Assembly: GCA_016706545.1 (NCBI GenBank)
Contig: JADJJK010000025.1
Location: forward strand, 62,001 to 126,000
Direction of reading: 5' to 3'
Length of the DNA stretch: 64,000 nt
Source: Myxococcales bacterium
GTDB lineage: Bacteria; Myxococcota_A; Polyangia; Haliangiales; Haliangiaceae
Positions 17,623 to 26,620 of the stretch are shown here, in pieces. Position 1 is the stretch's first letter. Every line of letters begins with the position of its first letter. A program made the position numbers and the translations under genes. The notes under the pieces are model-generated. The model saw nothing but the letters and a program-made list of their open reading frames with translations. It was not told the origin of the DNA and ran no database searches.

Positions 17623-18419
17623 TCGTTCAGCAGGAACGCCGGGATCTCCGGCGGCTCAGCGAGGATCGTGTACGTAAGCGCCAGGAGCCAGAGCTGGAGT
17701 TGGAGCTGGTTGGTGAGCATGGCTAGGAGCGTCGCCCGCAGGCGGCAGAAGTTGCGTGCATGCGAAGCCTCCGGGTAGCACAGCGCAGTCGTCACGTGTG
17801 TTTGCACCGCGCGGGGCTAGACCACGTGGCACCACCTACCGCAGTCCCGTGTAGCGACGTCCTCACCCGGCCCCGTTCGTAGGGAGGGATCGCGACGTGG
17901 TCCATCGGCGACGTGCCGCACCAGAGCCTCGTTGCGCTCTCTACGCCGAAGCTCTCTCGCCCAACTGGAGCGTTAGACGAGAATGAAGGCCAAGGCTCCA
18001 GATCTCAGATCTGCCGCGGCATCTCGGTGCGCTTTTCGGGGTGAAGCTTCGCTCGCCCACACCAGATCTGTGAGATCACGAAATCGTGATGCTGAGCGAA
18101 CAAGGGGACGGGTGGGGTATAGGTGCGGCACGGGCCAATCTCTCCATGCGGTGGAACCTCCGCGCTGACACGCGCTCCCGCCAGCGAGGCGTTGCCACCA
18201 CCCCTTGGCACCAGGCAGCTCTCGCACATGGACCTATAGTCCTGCCAGCCCCTTCAGGAAAAGCCCGAATGGTGGTGGGGCATGCGGGGACGTTGATCTC
18301 TTGCGGAACAAGCAGTTGGCGGCTTATTACGTGCCAGCGAGGGGCCTGCATAGGGGGTGCTTTTTGTTCGGAACTTCCATCGGCGCCGACCGATGAACGA
18401 ATCGGGGGGAAGTAGCACC
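17623..18419. other. Intergenic region upstream of the large lipoprotein gene
   Basis: There is no supported gene in about 800 bases. The sequence near 18000-18110 is AT-richer and contains the small inverted repeat CACGA-AA-TCGTG (18076-18087) and two AGATCTG elements (17999, 18064). This suggests a promoter region, with the regulator unknown. Confidence 0.3.
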
Positions 18420-21400
18420 ATGACAAGTTCAACGACCAAACACCGAGGAGTTGGTGGCGCACAGACGCTCGCGCTCGCGGCCTTGGCCGGCGTTGCCTGT
18501 TCGCCCCAGCCGCCGGAGGCGGCGATCTCGGGGCAGATCAGCGGGCGCGTTCTGATGGCTCCTGGCGTTGGGCTCGCCAACGCCAACGTCGTCATCGAGC
18601 AGATCGAACTCTACGACGACGCCCGCGTCGCGCCCGGTCAGATCCGCCGGCATCACCTTGACGTCACGACCGATGCCAACGGGTTCTTCGGGCCCGTGTC
18701 CGCGAAGGACTACGCGGGCGTGTTCCGGCTCCGTACCCAAGGCGGCGAGTATCGAGATCCGATCTCCGGAGCTCGGATCCGCTTTGACCCCGCGCAGGAA
18801 CTTCGTGCCCTGCATTTCATGGACTTCTTCGGCGCCCGCGCGGATATGACCGTCACCCCGGTCCACACGGTGGTGGAAGCGCGGTTCCGCTACCTGGTGT
18901 CAAAAGGGGAAGCGCCGCTTGCGGCGGTGGACCACGCCTACGCCGACATCCGGCAGCACTTCGGAGACCTGGACTGGCAGCACGTGATTCCGGCGGAAGT
19001 CAACGAGCCGACGGTGAGCCCCACGGATGCATACCGCGCGGCGTTTCTCCTGGGGGGCTGGGCGGTGCTCGCGGACGACCTGCGCCTCGGCAGTGACTCG
19101 ACCCCGCAGGCCGTCAACCTCATGACGATGACCCACGCGGCGGCGGAAGACCTCGCGACGGACCTGGTCTTCGATGGCAACGACGGCAACCAAAGAGCAG
19201 CGGGCAGCGGGCTCCAGGTCGGCCTCTGCGATCCGGTGCCACCTACGTGTCAGGTCGCACCTAGCGGGTGCCAACTCGGTGCGTGCCGCGCGCGATGCGA
19301 CCTCTACGCAAACACGTTCCGCGCAGGCCTGGCGGCGGGCACGCGCAAGTATGTGGGCTCGAAGTCCGTCCCCTCCTCCTGGAACCAGACAGCGCTGGGG
19401 TCGGAAGATATCCGCGGGATGCTGGCGCACGTCGCGGGCAACCCGGCACCGGAGCTGTTTGGTGATGTGTGCTTTGAGACGTCAGACCGGGTGGAGCCGA
19501 CGATCATCTGGGAAGTCGCGCCTGCCAATGGGCAGGCGATCAAGGGCACGCTCACGCTTCGCGTGCGCGCCATCGATGATGCCGAGGCCATGCCCACCAT
19601 CACCCTCGTCGGGATGACCGACGAGGATGGCGCTCCTACCAACGCCTCGGCTACCGTGACGCTCGACACGCGCACGCTCAATGGGGGAGTGGACGGTGAC
19701 CTCCTGGTGGTAGCCTTGGCCAAGGACCTTGCCGGCAACACCCGCCGGAGCGAGCGGAGCTTCCGCATCGACAACACCGCGCCCACGGTCGCGCTGGATG
19801 ACTCGGACTTCTACGTGGATACGGCGACCGGCGTTCGATGGACCGCCGCACCTGGGCCCATGCTTCATGGGGTGCTCAGCGAAGCGCGTGTGGAGTCGGT
19901 CGAGGTGCTGGTCGCCGGCACCGTGGCGGCGACGGCCACCGTGAGCGGCGATAGCATGAGCTGGAGCGCCCAGCTTCCCGAGGGGCGCATCACGAGTTCC
20001 GGGGCCGAGGTCGTCATCCGGGCGCGCGACCAGGCGGGCAACGTCACGACCACTCCCCCCGTGCTAGCTCGCCTGGATGCGACGCCGCCGAGCGTCCTGG
20101 TGGAGCCCAGCCTGGTCTACGACGAGCGGCTGTCGCGGGAGATCTACGAAGACGACGTGCCCAACAACGTCTGGGTGCAGCGGCACCTCGTGCAAGGGGC
20201 TCCCGTGGACCTCGCGCAGTCGATGCAAGGCGCCTGCGTCACCCTTGGCAAGTACTCGCACCTGCTCTCCTCCAGCCTGCCGCTGGGCGCCGCGGGCTCG
20301 CTCAACCCGCTCCGGGTGACGGCGGTCGTGGCTGACGATGGCGTGGGGGTGGCGCCTGGCACGACGCAGATGCGGGTGACGGTGAACGGCGCCGAGGTGC
20401 TGCCCTGGACCGCCGTTGCGGGCACACCCATCGCGCCGCTGGCGAAGCGGCACGAGCTCAACTTCTACCGCGATGGCGCGCTGGCGATTGCCGGGCTGGC
20501 CACCACCGAGGGGCAGTACCTGTTGGAGCTGCGGGCGGTCGACCTGCTGGGCCGGGTGAGCCAGCAGGCGCGCTGCTGGAACCACAAGGTGCTGGCGCCC
20601 AAGCTCAAGCTGACGCCGGGGGCGGAGACGGGGTCGATCGCCAGCGGCTTCTCGCGGGCGCTCTACTCGACTAGCCTCAACCCGCAGGCCGGGCAGTTCG
20701 GCGATGTCTCCGCCAAGCTGCTGAACGCGACCCCCCAGGGCGCGGCGGTGTGGCAGTGGCGCGTGAAGAACTACGTCGCGGCGCCGATCTACGTGACCGT
20801 GAACATCGCGCAGCCGGTCAACGCCGACCTCACGCGAACCTTCGTCGTTCGCTCAGCTTTGATCTCGTCGCAGCCGGATTTCGTTAGCTGTGGCTCCTCG
20901 CCCTGCACGATTGCCCAGCCCATCGAGCACTATCGAGGGACTACTGTGGGAACTGCGGTCCATCAAGGCGTGCGGTTTCGCGCTCGGATGTTTGTCGCTA
21001 GCGGGCAAGATCTGGGCTCGGAAATCCAGCCATGCCCGGGCTGTTCAAGCAACGATGACATCCAGACGTACACGTTTGAAGTTCCAGCACGAACCACACA
21101 GCAGGGAGTGCCACTGCCCGAGTACGTGTTCCTCACGTACTTGCGCCCCGCGCTGGCATCGGGCGGGGGCCAGGGGCTAAATCACCTACTCGCTCCGATG
21201 GATGCAACCTGGCCAGATACCGACCCTGCGCCCTACGTGGAATTCTCACTGGGCGACACCACGATGACGGGGAAGCTCATCGGCGCGCCGTCCCCTAGCC
21301 TGGTCTGCACGTCGCAGGAGTTCGACGGGGAGGTCGGTCAGTGGTTTTGCAACCAACGAGCGCGCTACCAGAGGTACCGGGCGCTGACCTCCGCTACGTA

Positions 21401-21536
21401 TCGCTGGCTGCTTCCTGTCAAAACGGATTTTCAAACCAGACCATCCGCGCTCTTGCCGAGCTCAGACTCCAAGACGGGAGTAATACGAGAACTCAGCCTT
21501 GACCTTGCCGAAGTCCCTTCAGGTGAACTCCCTTAG
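18420..21536 (+). CDS. Large lipoprotein with Ig-like domains
   Basis: GGGGGGAAG precedes the ATG at 18420 by eight bases; this start gives a lipoprotein signal (AQTLALAALAGVAC, Cys at ~29) and is preferred over upstream ATGs. The 1038 residues start with a carboxypeptidase-regulatory-like domain (SGRVLMAPGVGLANANVVIE, TDANGFFGPV). A region of unknown fold follows, with a Cys cluster near 285-310 (CQVAPSGCQLGACRARCD). Then come several Ig-like modules with the marks 'xDxAGNxxxSxRxFRIDNTAPTV' and 'ARDQAGNVTTTPPVLARLDA'. It is surface exposed or periplasmic, probably adhesive or structural. It stands just upstream of the lipoprotein/DUF2381/FHA/kinase cluster and may be its first gene (14-base gap). 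Confidence 0.75.
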   Translation: MTSSTTKHRGVGGAQTLALAALAGVACSPQPPEAAISGQISGRVLMAPGVGLANANVVIEQIELYDDARVAPGQIRRHHLDVTTDANGFFGPVSAKDYAGVFRLRTQGGEYRDPISGARIRFDPAQELRALHFMDFFGARADMTVTPVHTVVEARFRYLVSKGEAPLAAVDHAYADIRQHFGDLDWQHVIPAEVNEPTVSPTDAYRAAFLLGGWAVLADDLRLGSDSTPQAVNLMTMTHAAAEDLATDLVFDGNDGNQRAAGSGLQVGLCDPVPPTCQVAPSGCQLGACRARCDLYANTFRAGLAAGTRKYVGSKSVPSSWNQTALGSEDIRGMLAHVAGNPAPELFGDVCFETSDRVEPTIIWEVAPANGQAIKGTLTLRVRAIDDAEAMPTITLVGMTDEDGAPTNASATVTLDTRTLNGGVDGDLLVVALAKDLAGNTRRSERSFRIDNTAPTVALDDSDFYVDTATGVRWTAAPGPMLHGVLSEARVESVEVLVAGTVAATATVSGDSMSWSAQLPEGRITSSGAEVVIRARDQAGNVTTTPPVLARLDATPPSVLVEPSLVYDERLSREIYEDDVPNNVWVQRHLVQGAPVDLAQSMQGACVTLGKYSHLLSSSLPLGAAGSLNPLRVTAVVADDGVGVAPGTTQMRVTVNGAEVLPWTAVAGTPIAPLAKRHELNFYRDGALAIAGLATTEGQYLLELRAVDLLGRVSQQARCWNHKVLAPKLKLTPGAETGSIASGFSRALYSTSLNPQAGQFGDVSAKLLNATPQGAAVWQWRVKNYVAAPIYVTVNIAQPVNADLTRTFVVRSALISSQPDFVSCGSSPCTIAQPIEHYRGTTVGTAVHQGVRFRARMFVASGQDLGSEIQPCPGCSSNDDIQTYTFEVPARTTQQGVPLPEYVFLTYLRPALASGGGQGLNHLLAPMDATWPDTDPAPYVEFSLGDTTMTGKLIGAPSPSLVCTSQEFDGEVGQWFCNQRARYQRYRALTSATYRWLLPVKTDFQTRPSALLPSSDSKTGVIRELSLDLAEVPSGELP

Positions 21537-21549
21537 ACCCAGGACGCTC

Positions 21550-21951
21550 ATGAAACGCCGAATTGTAGATATCCTCATAGGTGCAACTGGGGGCATTGCC
21601 CTTGTCATCGCCTGCAGCGACGACAGCCCATCACGCGTAGATGCTGGGACATGTGATTGCCCAGCGGCAGAGCCTCCGTTGGCGGGGCGCATCGTCGAGT
21701 TCACCGGCGCAAAGACCGTTCAACCTCCGAACTTGCCAGCCGAAGATGGGCGCGACAGCGTGGGCGCTTTTTGCCCTCTCGGAAGCGGTGCGATCGTAAT
21801 CGGTGGCGGTTGTGAAGCAGCTGGGGGGCCTGCGATTCTGCTCGAAGTGTCGTACCCCGCCGCTAGCGCGTGGATCTGCGCCTGGAAGAACACCGACACG
21901 ATCCCGATCACGACGAAGGCCATCGTGAAGTGTCTGATGCCGGCGCAGTAG
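21550..21951 (+). CDS. Small lipoprotein, Polyangia type
   Basis: The ATG at 21550 gives MKRRIVDILIGATGGIALVI followed by ACSDD, a lipoprotein signal with the Cys at residue ~22. The mature part has ADxGTCDCPAAEPPLAGRIVEF and ends SAWICAWKNTDTIPITTKAI, with four or five further Cys. This compact 'DCDCPAAEPPL' lipoprotein type recurs in Polyangia next to large secreted proteins; no function is known. It lies 13 bases after the large lipoprotein gene and 11 before the DUF2381-like gene, so it is part of the same operon. Confidence 0.68.
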   Translation: MKRRIVDILIGATGGIALVIACSDDSPSRVDAGTCDCPAAEPPLAGRIVEFTGAKTVQPPNLPAEDGRDSVGAFCPLGSGAIVIGGGCEAAGGPAILLEVSYPAASAWICAWKNTDTIPITTKAIVKCLMPAQ

Positions 21952-21962
21952 GGAGGCCCATC

Positions 21963-23015
21963 GTGTCGACTCGTCAGCAGATGCCGTTCGCACTTTTGCT
22001 CGTTGCCGGGTTCGCGTTCGGCGCGGGTCTCGCACGTGCTGGTGCTCCTGCCTCGACGCCAGCGCCCGGAGCTACGCCACCAACGAACGCCTCTCCGGCA
22101 CCTGCTGGCGCGGCGGCGGCCCCGCTGCCCGGTGGTCACGGTCCCCCTGCGTCGCCAGCTCCCGCGACGAAGCCCGACGCCAAGGCCAAGAGCGAGACCG
22201 AGTTCTTGGTTGGCCCCGGCGGCGGCGCATTCGAAGTACCCGTGCATGCAGGGGCGGTGTGTATCTTGACGTTCCCCGAGGCGCTTGCGACCTCAGCGCT
22301 CGCCTCGTCGACCGACTTCGAAATCCGCGCCTGGGGCGCCGATGGTGTCGCAGTGCGTGCTAACGCAAGGGCGGCGAACACGACCTTGGCGCTAGCCACT
22401 ACTTCTGGCTCGATCAAAGTGAACCTCACGTTTCGCGTGGTGTCCGCCGCGGAGGAAGCGCTGACGCTGGTGCGCATGCGCGCCGTGACGAATGAGGAGG
22501 CGTTTCAAGCACGCCTGGCCAAGGAACTGGAGAAGAAGCTGGCGCCGATTCGGGCCGAACGCGCGGCCGAGAAGGCCGCGATGGAGGAGGCGATTCGCGA
22601 CCGCGCGGAGGCCACGCTGGCCGAGCGCCTGCTGCGACGCACCGACTTCGTGTCGCTGGGCGCCCACGAGCGCAACGCCGCGGCGGTGATTGCCCACGTT
22701 CGGCGCGCGGTCATCACCGGTGAGGACGCCTACCTGTTCTTCGAGATCGAGAACCGCAGCAACACCGCGTACCGCCTGGCCCAGGTCCTGGTTTCCGGCC
22801 CCGATGGCAAGAACCGCGCAGGGGTCGTGCGGCTCACCACGGGGGCGAGCAAGGACCCGAAGGTATTGGGCACCGTCTTGGCCGGCACCACGGCACGCGC
22901 GGTGGTCGCGGTGCGCGGGCAGGAAGCGGTCAAGGGCAAGAAGCTGACGTTGTCGCTGCTCGAGCCCGGTGGGCGCGGCCGCATCGACGTTACGCGCGGC
23001 ATCGAGGTCAAGTGA
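21963..23015 (+). CDS. DUF2381-like periplasmic protein
   Basis: GGGAGG lies six bases before the GTG at 21963. The signal peptide (MPFALLLVAGFAFGAGLARAG) is followed by an Ala/Pro-rich stretch. The mature part has a beta domain (VPVHAGAVCILTFPEAL), a charged helix (LEKKLAPIRAERAAEKAAME) and a second beta domain (DAYLFFEIENRSNTAYRLAQ). This order, including the 'hxhxhENRSxxxYRL' strand, follows the myxobacterial DUF2381 family, distantly like VirB9/TrbG proteins. Probably periplasmic or outer-membrane associated. It overlaps the next gene by one base (TGATG). Confidence 0.62.
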   Translation: MSTRQQMPFALLLVAGFAFGAGLARAGAPASTPAPGATPPTNASPAPAGAAAAPLPGGHGPPASPAPATKPDAKAKSETEFLVGPGGGAFEVPVHAGAVCILTFPEALATSALASSTDFEIRAWGADGVAVRANARAANTTLALATTSGSIKVNLTFRVVSAAEEALTLVRMRAVTNEEAFQARLAKELEKKLAPIRAERAAEKAAMEEAIRDRAEATLAERLLRRTDFVSLGAHERNAAAVIAHVRRAVITGEDAYLFFEIENRSNTAYRLAQVLVSGPDGKNRAGVVRLTTGASKDPKVLGTVLAGTTARAVVAVRGQEAVKGKKLTLSLLEPGGRGRIDVTRGIEVK

Positions 23016-23656
23016 TGCGTGCCGCCCTGTGCGTCGTCGTCTTCGGTGGCTTCACGCTGTCTCCGGCCAAGAGCTGGGCCGACCGGTACGAGGTGCAGTG
23101 GAGCGCACGGCCGCTCATTGGCGTGGCGCAGATGCGCGACGAGTGGACAAGCGACTACGCCGCGGCGCCAGCAGCCGGCATGAGCCTGGCCGTGAGCTAC
23201 GGCGTGACCAACAGCCTGGACCTCGGCGTCGAAGCGCTGTCGTTCTCCACGCTGGCGCCGACCTTCGAGGGCGCCGCGGTGCGGACCAACGGGTACACGG
23301 CGAACGGCCCGTACGAGCGGCGGTCGGACTCGGTGGGCGGCACCGTGAACGCGACCTGGCGGCTCGGGGTGGTCTGGGTGCCTATCATCAACATGGGCGT
23401 TGGACGAGGGGTTCGGTACCGCTCGGCCGGCGTGTTCACGCGGTACCCCGTGGACTTCTCGCCCATGCAGACGCACGCCGAGCGCGTGGAGGATTGGCTG
23501 TGGACGGCCCGATCTGGCGTCGAGTACCGCATGACGCCGCGCTGGACGTTCGGCGGCTACGGAACGCTGCTGCTGGCCTGGAGTCCCGATGCGCCTACGT
23601 TGCCGGCGGCCTCCTTGTCTTTCGGCGTGTCGTACGTGTTCTACCCCAACCTGTGA
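23015..23656 (+). CDS. Putative outer-membrane beta-barrel protein
   Basis: The ATG at 23015 overlaps the preceding stop. A signal peptide (MRAALCVVVFGGFTLSPAKS) leads into a protein of alternating hydrophobic and polar residues forming predicted strands (GMSLAVSYGVTNSLDLGVEA, TWRLGVVWVPIINMGVGRGV, LSFGVSYVFYPNL). It ends in an aromatic residue two from the end, as outer-membrane barrels often do. Around 8 strands fit the ~190 mature residues. In the operon between a DUF2381-like protein and cytoplasmic FHA/kinase proteins it may be an envelope part of one signalling or assembly unit. Confidence 0.58.
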   Translation: MRAALCVVVFGGFTLSPAKSWADRYEVQWSARPLIGVAQMRDEWTSDYAAAPAAGMSLAVSYGVTNSLDLGVEALSFSTLAPTFEGAAVRTNGYTANGPYERRSDSVGGTVNATWRLGVVWVPIINMGVGRGVRYRSAGVFTRYPVDFSPMQTHAERVEDWLWTARSGVEYRMTPRWTFGGYGTLLLAWSPDAPTLPAASLSFGVSYVFYPNL

Positions 23657-23669
23657 TGGGAGCGATGCG

Positions 23670-24864
23670 ATGAGCCTGCAACTAGCATCCCGCCCCGCCT
23701 CGAAGCTGACGCGCACCAAGTCGACCCAGAAGGCAAGCGGGGCTCGGCGCTCGGGCTGGACGATCGGCGATGAGGTGGTCGCGTTGCGTGAGGTCGGCAC
23801 CCTCCATCAGTTCTCGCTGCCTGACCCAAAGGCTGCGACGACTCCGGATGCGCAGTGGGTGTTCGGGGCGAGCCGATCGGCGGACTACCGGATCGACGAT
23901 GAGACTGTTTCTCGCGCCCATGCCGTACTGCGGAGGGTCGACGGCCGCTGGAGGCTGGCCGACCACCGAAGCAAGAACGGGCTTCGGGTAGATGGCGTCC
24001 CTCAACCGAGCGTGCGGCTGGAGGCCGGGATGGTGATCAGCCTCGGCGCCGTTCGCTTCGTAGCGGAGAGCCTGTCGTTCATCGCGCTGCGAACCTTCCT
24101 GTCGCGGCTCCTGGGATGGAGCGACGCCGCGGCCGGCTCGGTCGACGCGGCTCTGCAAGAGCTTCGCTTGGCGCAGCTGCGGCGCGACCCGCTCATCCTC
24201 ATCGGCGAAGGGGACCTCGCGCCCATAGCCCGGGATCTCCACGACTATCTGCTTGGAGACAAGGCGGCCTTCGTGACGGCAGATCCACGGCGGGCGCATG
24301 CAGAGGACGAGACCGTGCGTTCGACGAAGAACGAGCCCGACTTGAAGAAGGCTGTGCGTGTCGCAACCGGTGGCACGGTGTTCGTGCGCACGGAGCGTAT
24401 GCCCGCGTCGTTCTCCACCATCGCCGCTAGCCTGCGGGCACCAGCCGAACCGCGCGTCCTGGTGGTGGTAGGTGGAAGCCGGGGCGCCGGACATGGAAAG
24501 GTTGCGGTTCGCGGGGCCGATCTACCTGCCGGCGCTGGAAGATCGGGCCAAGGAAGTGGACCACATCATCGCCGAGTACTGGCAGGACACCCAGCAGGAG
24601 TTCCGCGTGGACATGGAGCTCGCGAGCGAAGATCGGACGTGGATCCGCGTAAACAGCGAGTCGGTGGCCGACATCGCGAAGGCGACAAGGCGGCTGCTGG
24701 CGCTTCGCGTGGACGGGACCGTGAGCGGCGCCGCCCGGCGGCTGGGGATGGCGTCGGTGTCGCTGCGCCGCTGGATGAACAAGCGGTTGTCGCAGCCGGG
24801 CGCCAGAGAGAAGTCCCAAGGCGGCAGCGCGATTCGGCGGTGGATCAAGAGCCGGAGCAACTAG
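23670..24864 (+). CDS. FHA protein with decayed sigma54-activator domain and Fis-type HTH (frameshifted)
   Basis: GGGAGCG supports the ATG at 23670. Residues ~65-120 form an FHA domain (FGASRSADYRIDDETVSRAH, then SKNGLRVDG), which binds phosphothreonine. The centre is laid out like a sigma54 activator ATPase but lacks its motifs: the Walker A place reads LILIGEGDLAPIARDLH and the Walker B place GGTVFVRTERMPASF. At ~24465 the frame shifts; the continuation (24472-24864) ends in a Fis-like helix-turn-helix (VSGAARRLGMASVSLRRWMN). It should bind DNA and a phosphorylated partner, probably the kinase encoded 10 bases downstream, but not hydrolyse ATP. Confidence 0.68.
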
Positions 24865-24873
24865 GGAACGGCC

Positions 24874-26530
24874 ATGTCGGGCACGATGTATCGCCTGGGA
24901 CGATTGATTGGCGCCGGAGGCATGGCCGAGGTGTACTTCGGTCAGGTGGAGGGCGTGGACGGCTTCCTGTTGCCGGTGGCCATCAAGCGGGTGCGCGAAG
25001 CCCACGTGGCAGATCCGGACTTCATGACCGCGTTCAGCGCGGAGGCGAAGTTGGCGGCGCGGCTGAGCCACCCGAACATCGTTCGTGTGCTGGACTTTCA
25101 GATGGACGCCAAGGGCATCCCGTTCATGGTGATGGAGTATGTGCATGGCAAGGACCTGAGCGCCTTGTGGAGGACAGGGGCGCTGCCGTGCTCCACCGCG
25201 GTGCATGTAGCGGGGGAGGTGCTGCGGGGGCTGTCGTACGCGCATGACCTTCCGACCTCGGCGGGGCTGCGGGGCGTCGTTCACCGAGACGTCTCGCCGC
25301 AGAACATCCTCTTGTCCTGGCACGGAGAAGTGAAGGTCACGGATTTCGGGATCGCCAAGGCGTTCTCGACGTCGGTGCTCGCGCACTCGATGACGATCAA
25401 GGGCAAGCCAGGGTACATGTCGCCCGAGCAGATCAACACGGAGCCGCTCGATGGGCGGTCGGACTTGTTCTCCGTTGGAATCGTGCTGTGGGAACTGCTC
25501 ACGGGGAAGCCGTTGTTCGAAGCGACGACCTACCGCGAGACCCTGGCGAGGGTGCTGTATCGACAGGTGCCGCGGCCCAGCGAAGAGGCGCAAGCGCCTA
25601 TCCCAGCAGAGGTGGAAGCCGTGGTGCTCCGGCTTTTGGAACGAGACAAGGACCAGCGGTACGCCACCGCACACGAGGCGATGAGCGACCTCCTGGCGTG
25701 CGAAGCTGCGCCCCGAAACGGAATGAGGGAACTGGCGGACCTGCTGGCGCACCGCTGCCAACGGCCGAAGAACTTCACACCGATGATGGGGCTTGCGGTG
25801 ACTCCCCCTGGAGACGCCCTGGGTGAGAGTTCGCCGCAGGCGGTCGCGCTGACCGCGCGGGGCGTCTCGGGTCTTGCAAGCGAGGAGTCGCGCCGCACCC
25901 GGACGATGGACGTGCCCACGACTGGCCCGCGACAAGACCCTCATGCCCGCCGCGCTGTCCCCTGCGGCGCCGACGGCGCTTGTTCCGGCCGCGATGGCGC
26001 CTGTTGCACCATCGGTGACAGTAGAGGCGGTAGGCCAGCCGTGGCAGGCCTTGACGCAACTCGCCCCCACCGCGCCGCCAGCGCTGGTCAGCGCCCAGCC
26101 GGCGCGCGCGCCAAGGCGGCTGGGGCCCTGGGTGGCCCTGGCGGCGGCGCTCTTGGCCGCCGCTGCCGGCGCGACGGTGCTGTTGAGGTCGGGGGCAGGC
26201 GCCAAGCATCCGGCCGCGGAGCCGGCGGCAGCGGCGAGCAAGCCGGCAACGGACCGCTCGCCGACTGCGCCAAGCTCGCCGGCGGCTGCGACCCCACCGG
26301 TGGCCACTGGGCCCCTCACCGAGCCGGCGGCAGGTCCGCCCGCCACGCCGGTGTCCAGCAAGCCCACAGCGGAGGGGCCGCCAGGGACGTCAGCAGGCCC
26401 CGCCAGCCAGCCGCCGGTCGCAGCCCCAGCGCGCCGCAAGCGCGACGGCAAGCAAGAGCCGGCGCAGCCGCCGACTCCGAGCCCCACAGATCCGGGGCGC
26501 ATCGTGGACGTGAAGGTCGGCGGCTCTTAG
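24874..26530 (+). CDS. Membrane-anchored Hanks-type Ser/Thr protein kinase (frameshifted tail)
   Basis: The catalytic domain (residues 1-290) is complete: GAGGMAEV loop (13-20), Lys38, HRDVSPQN (137-144), DFG (157-159) and SPE (183-185). The frame given by the ATG runs to 26544, but after ~residue 350 its composition becomes antisense-like. The other frame from ~25920 reads LARDKTLMPAALSP, a transmembrane helix (PWVALAAALLAAAAGATVLL) and a Pro/Ala-rich tail ending TDPGRIVDVKVGGS, so one base is lost near 25920-25940. It phosphorylates Ser/Thr on partners; the adjacent FHA protein is the obvious candidate. Confidence 0.85.
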
Positions 26531-26620
26531 TTCCAGTCGCCTGATCTTCCTGAAGGCCGGGCCGTGTGATTGCGTGGGTTTGGTGAAACAGGATAGGGTA
26601 CCGACGGGGGAGGTAGCTTC

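Noticed and set aside
24427..26502. A 691-codon minus-strand frame opposite the kinase
   Set aside because: Antisense of a kinase gene with complete catalytic motifs.
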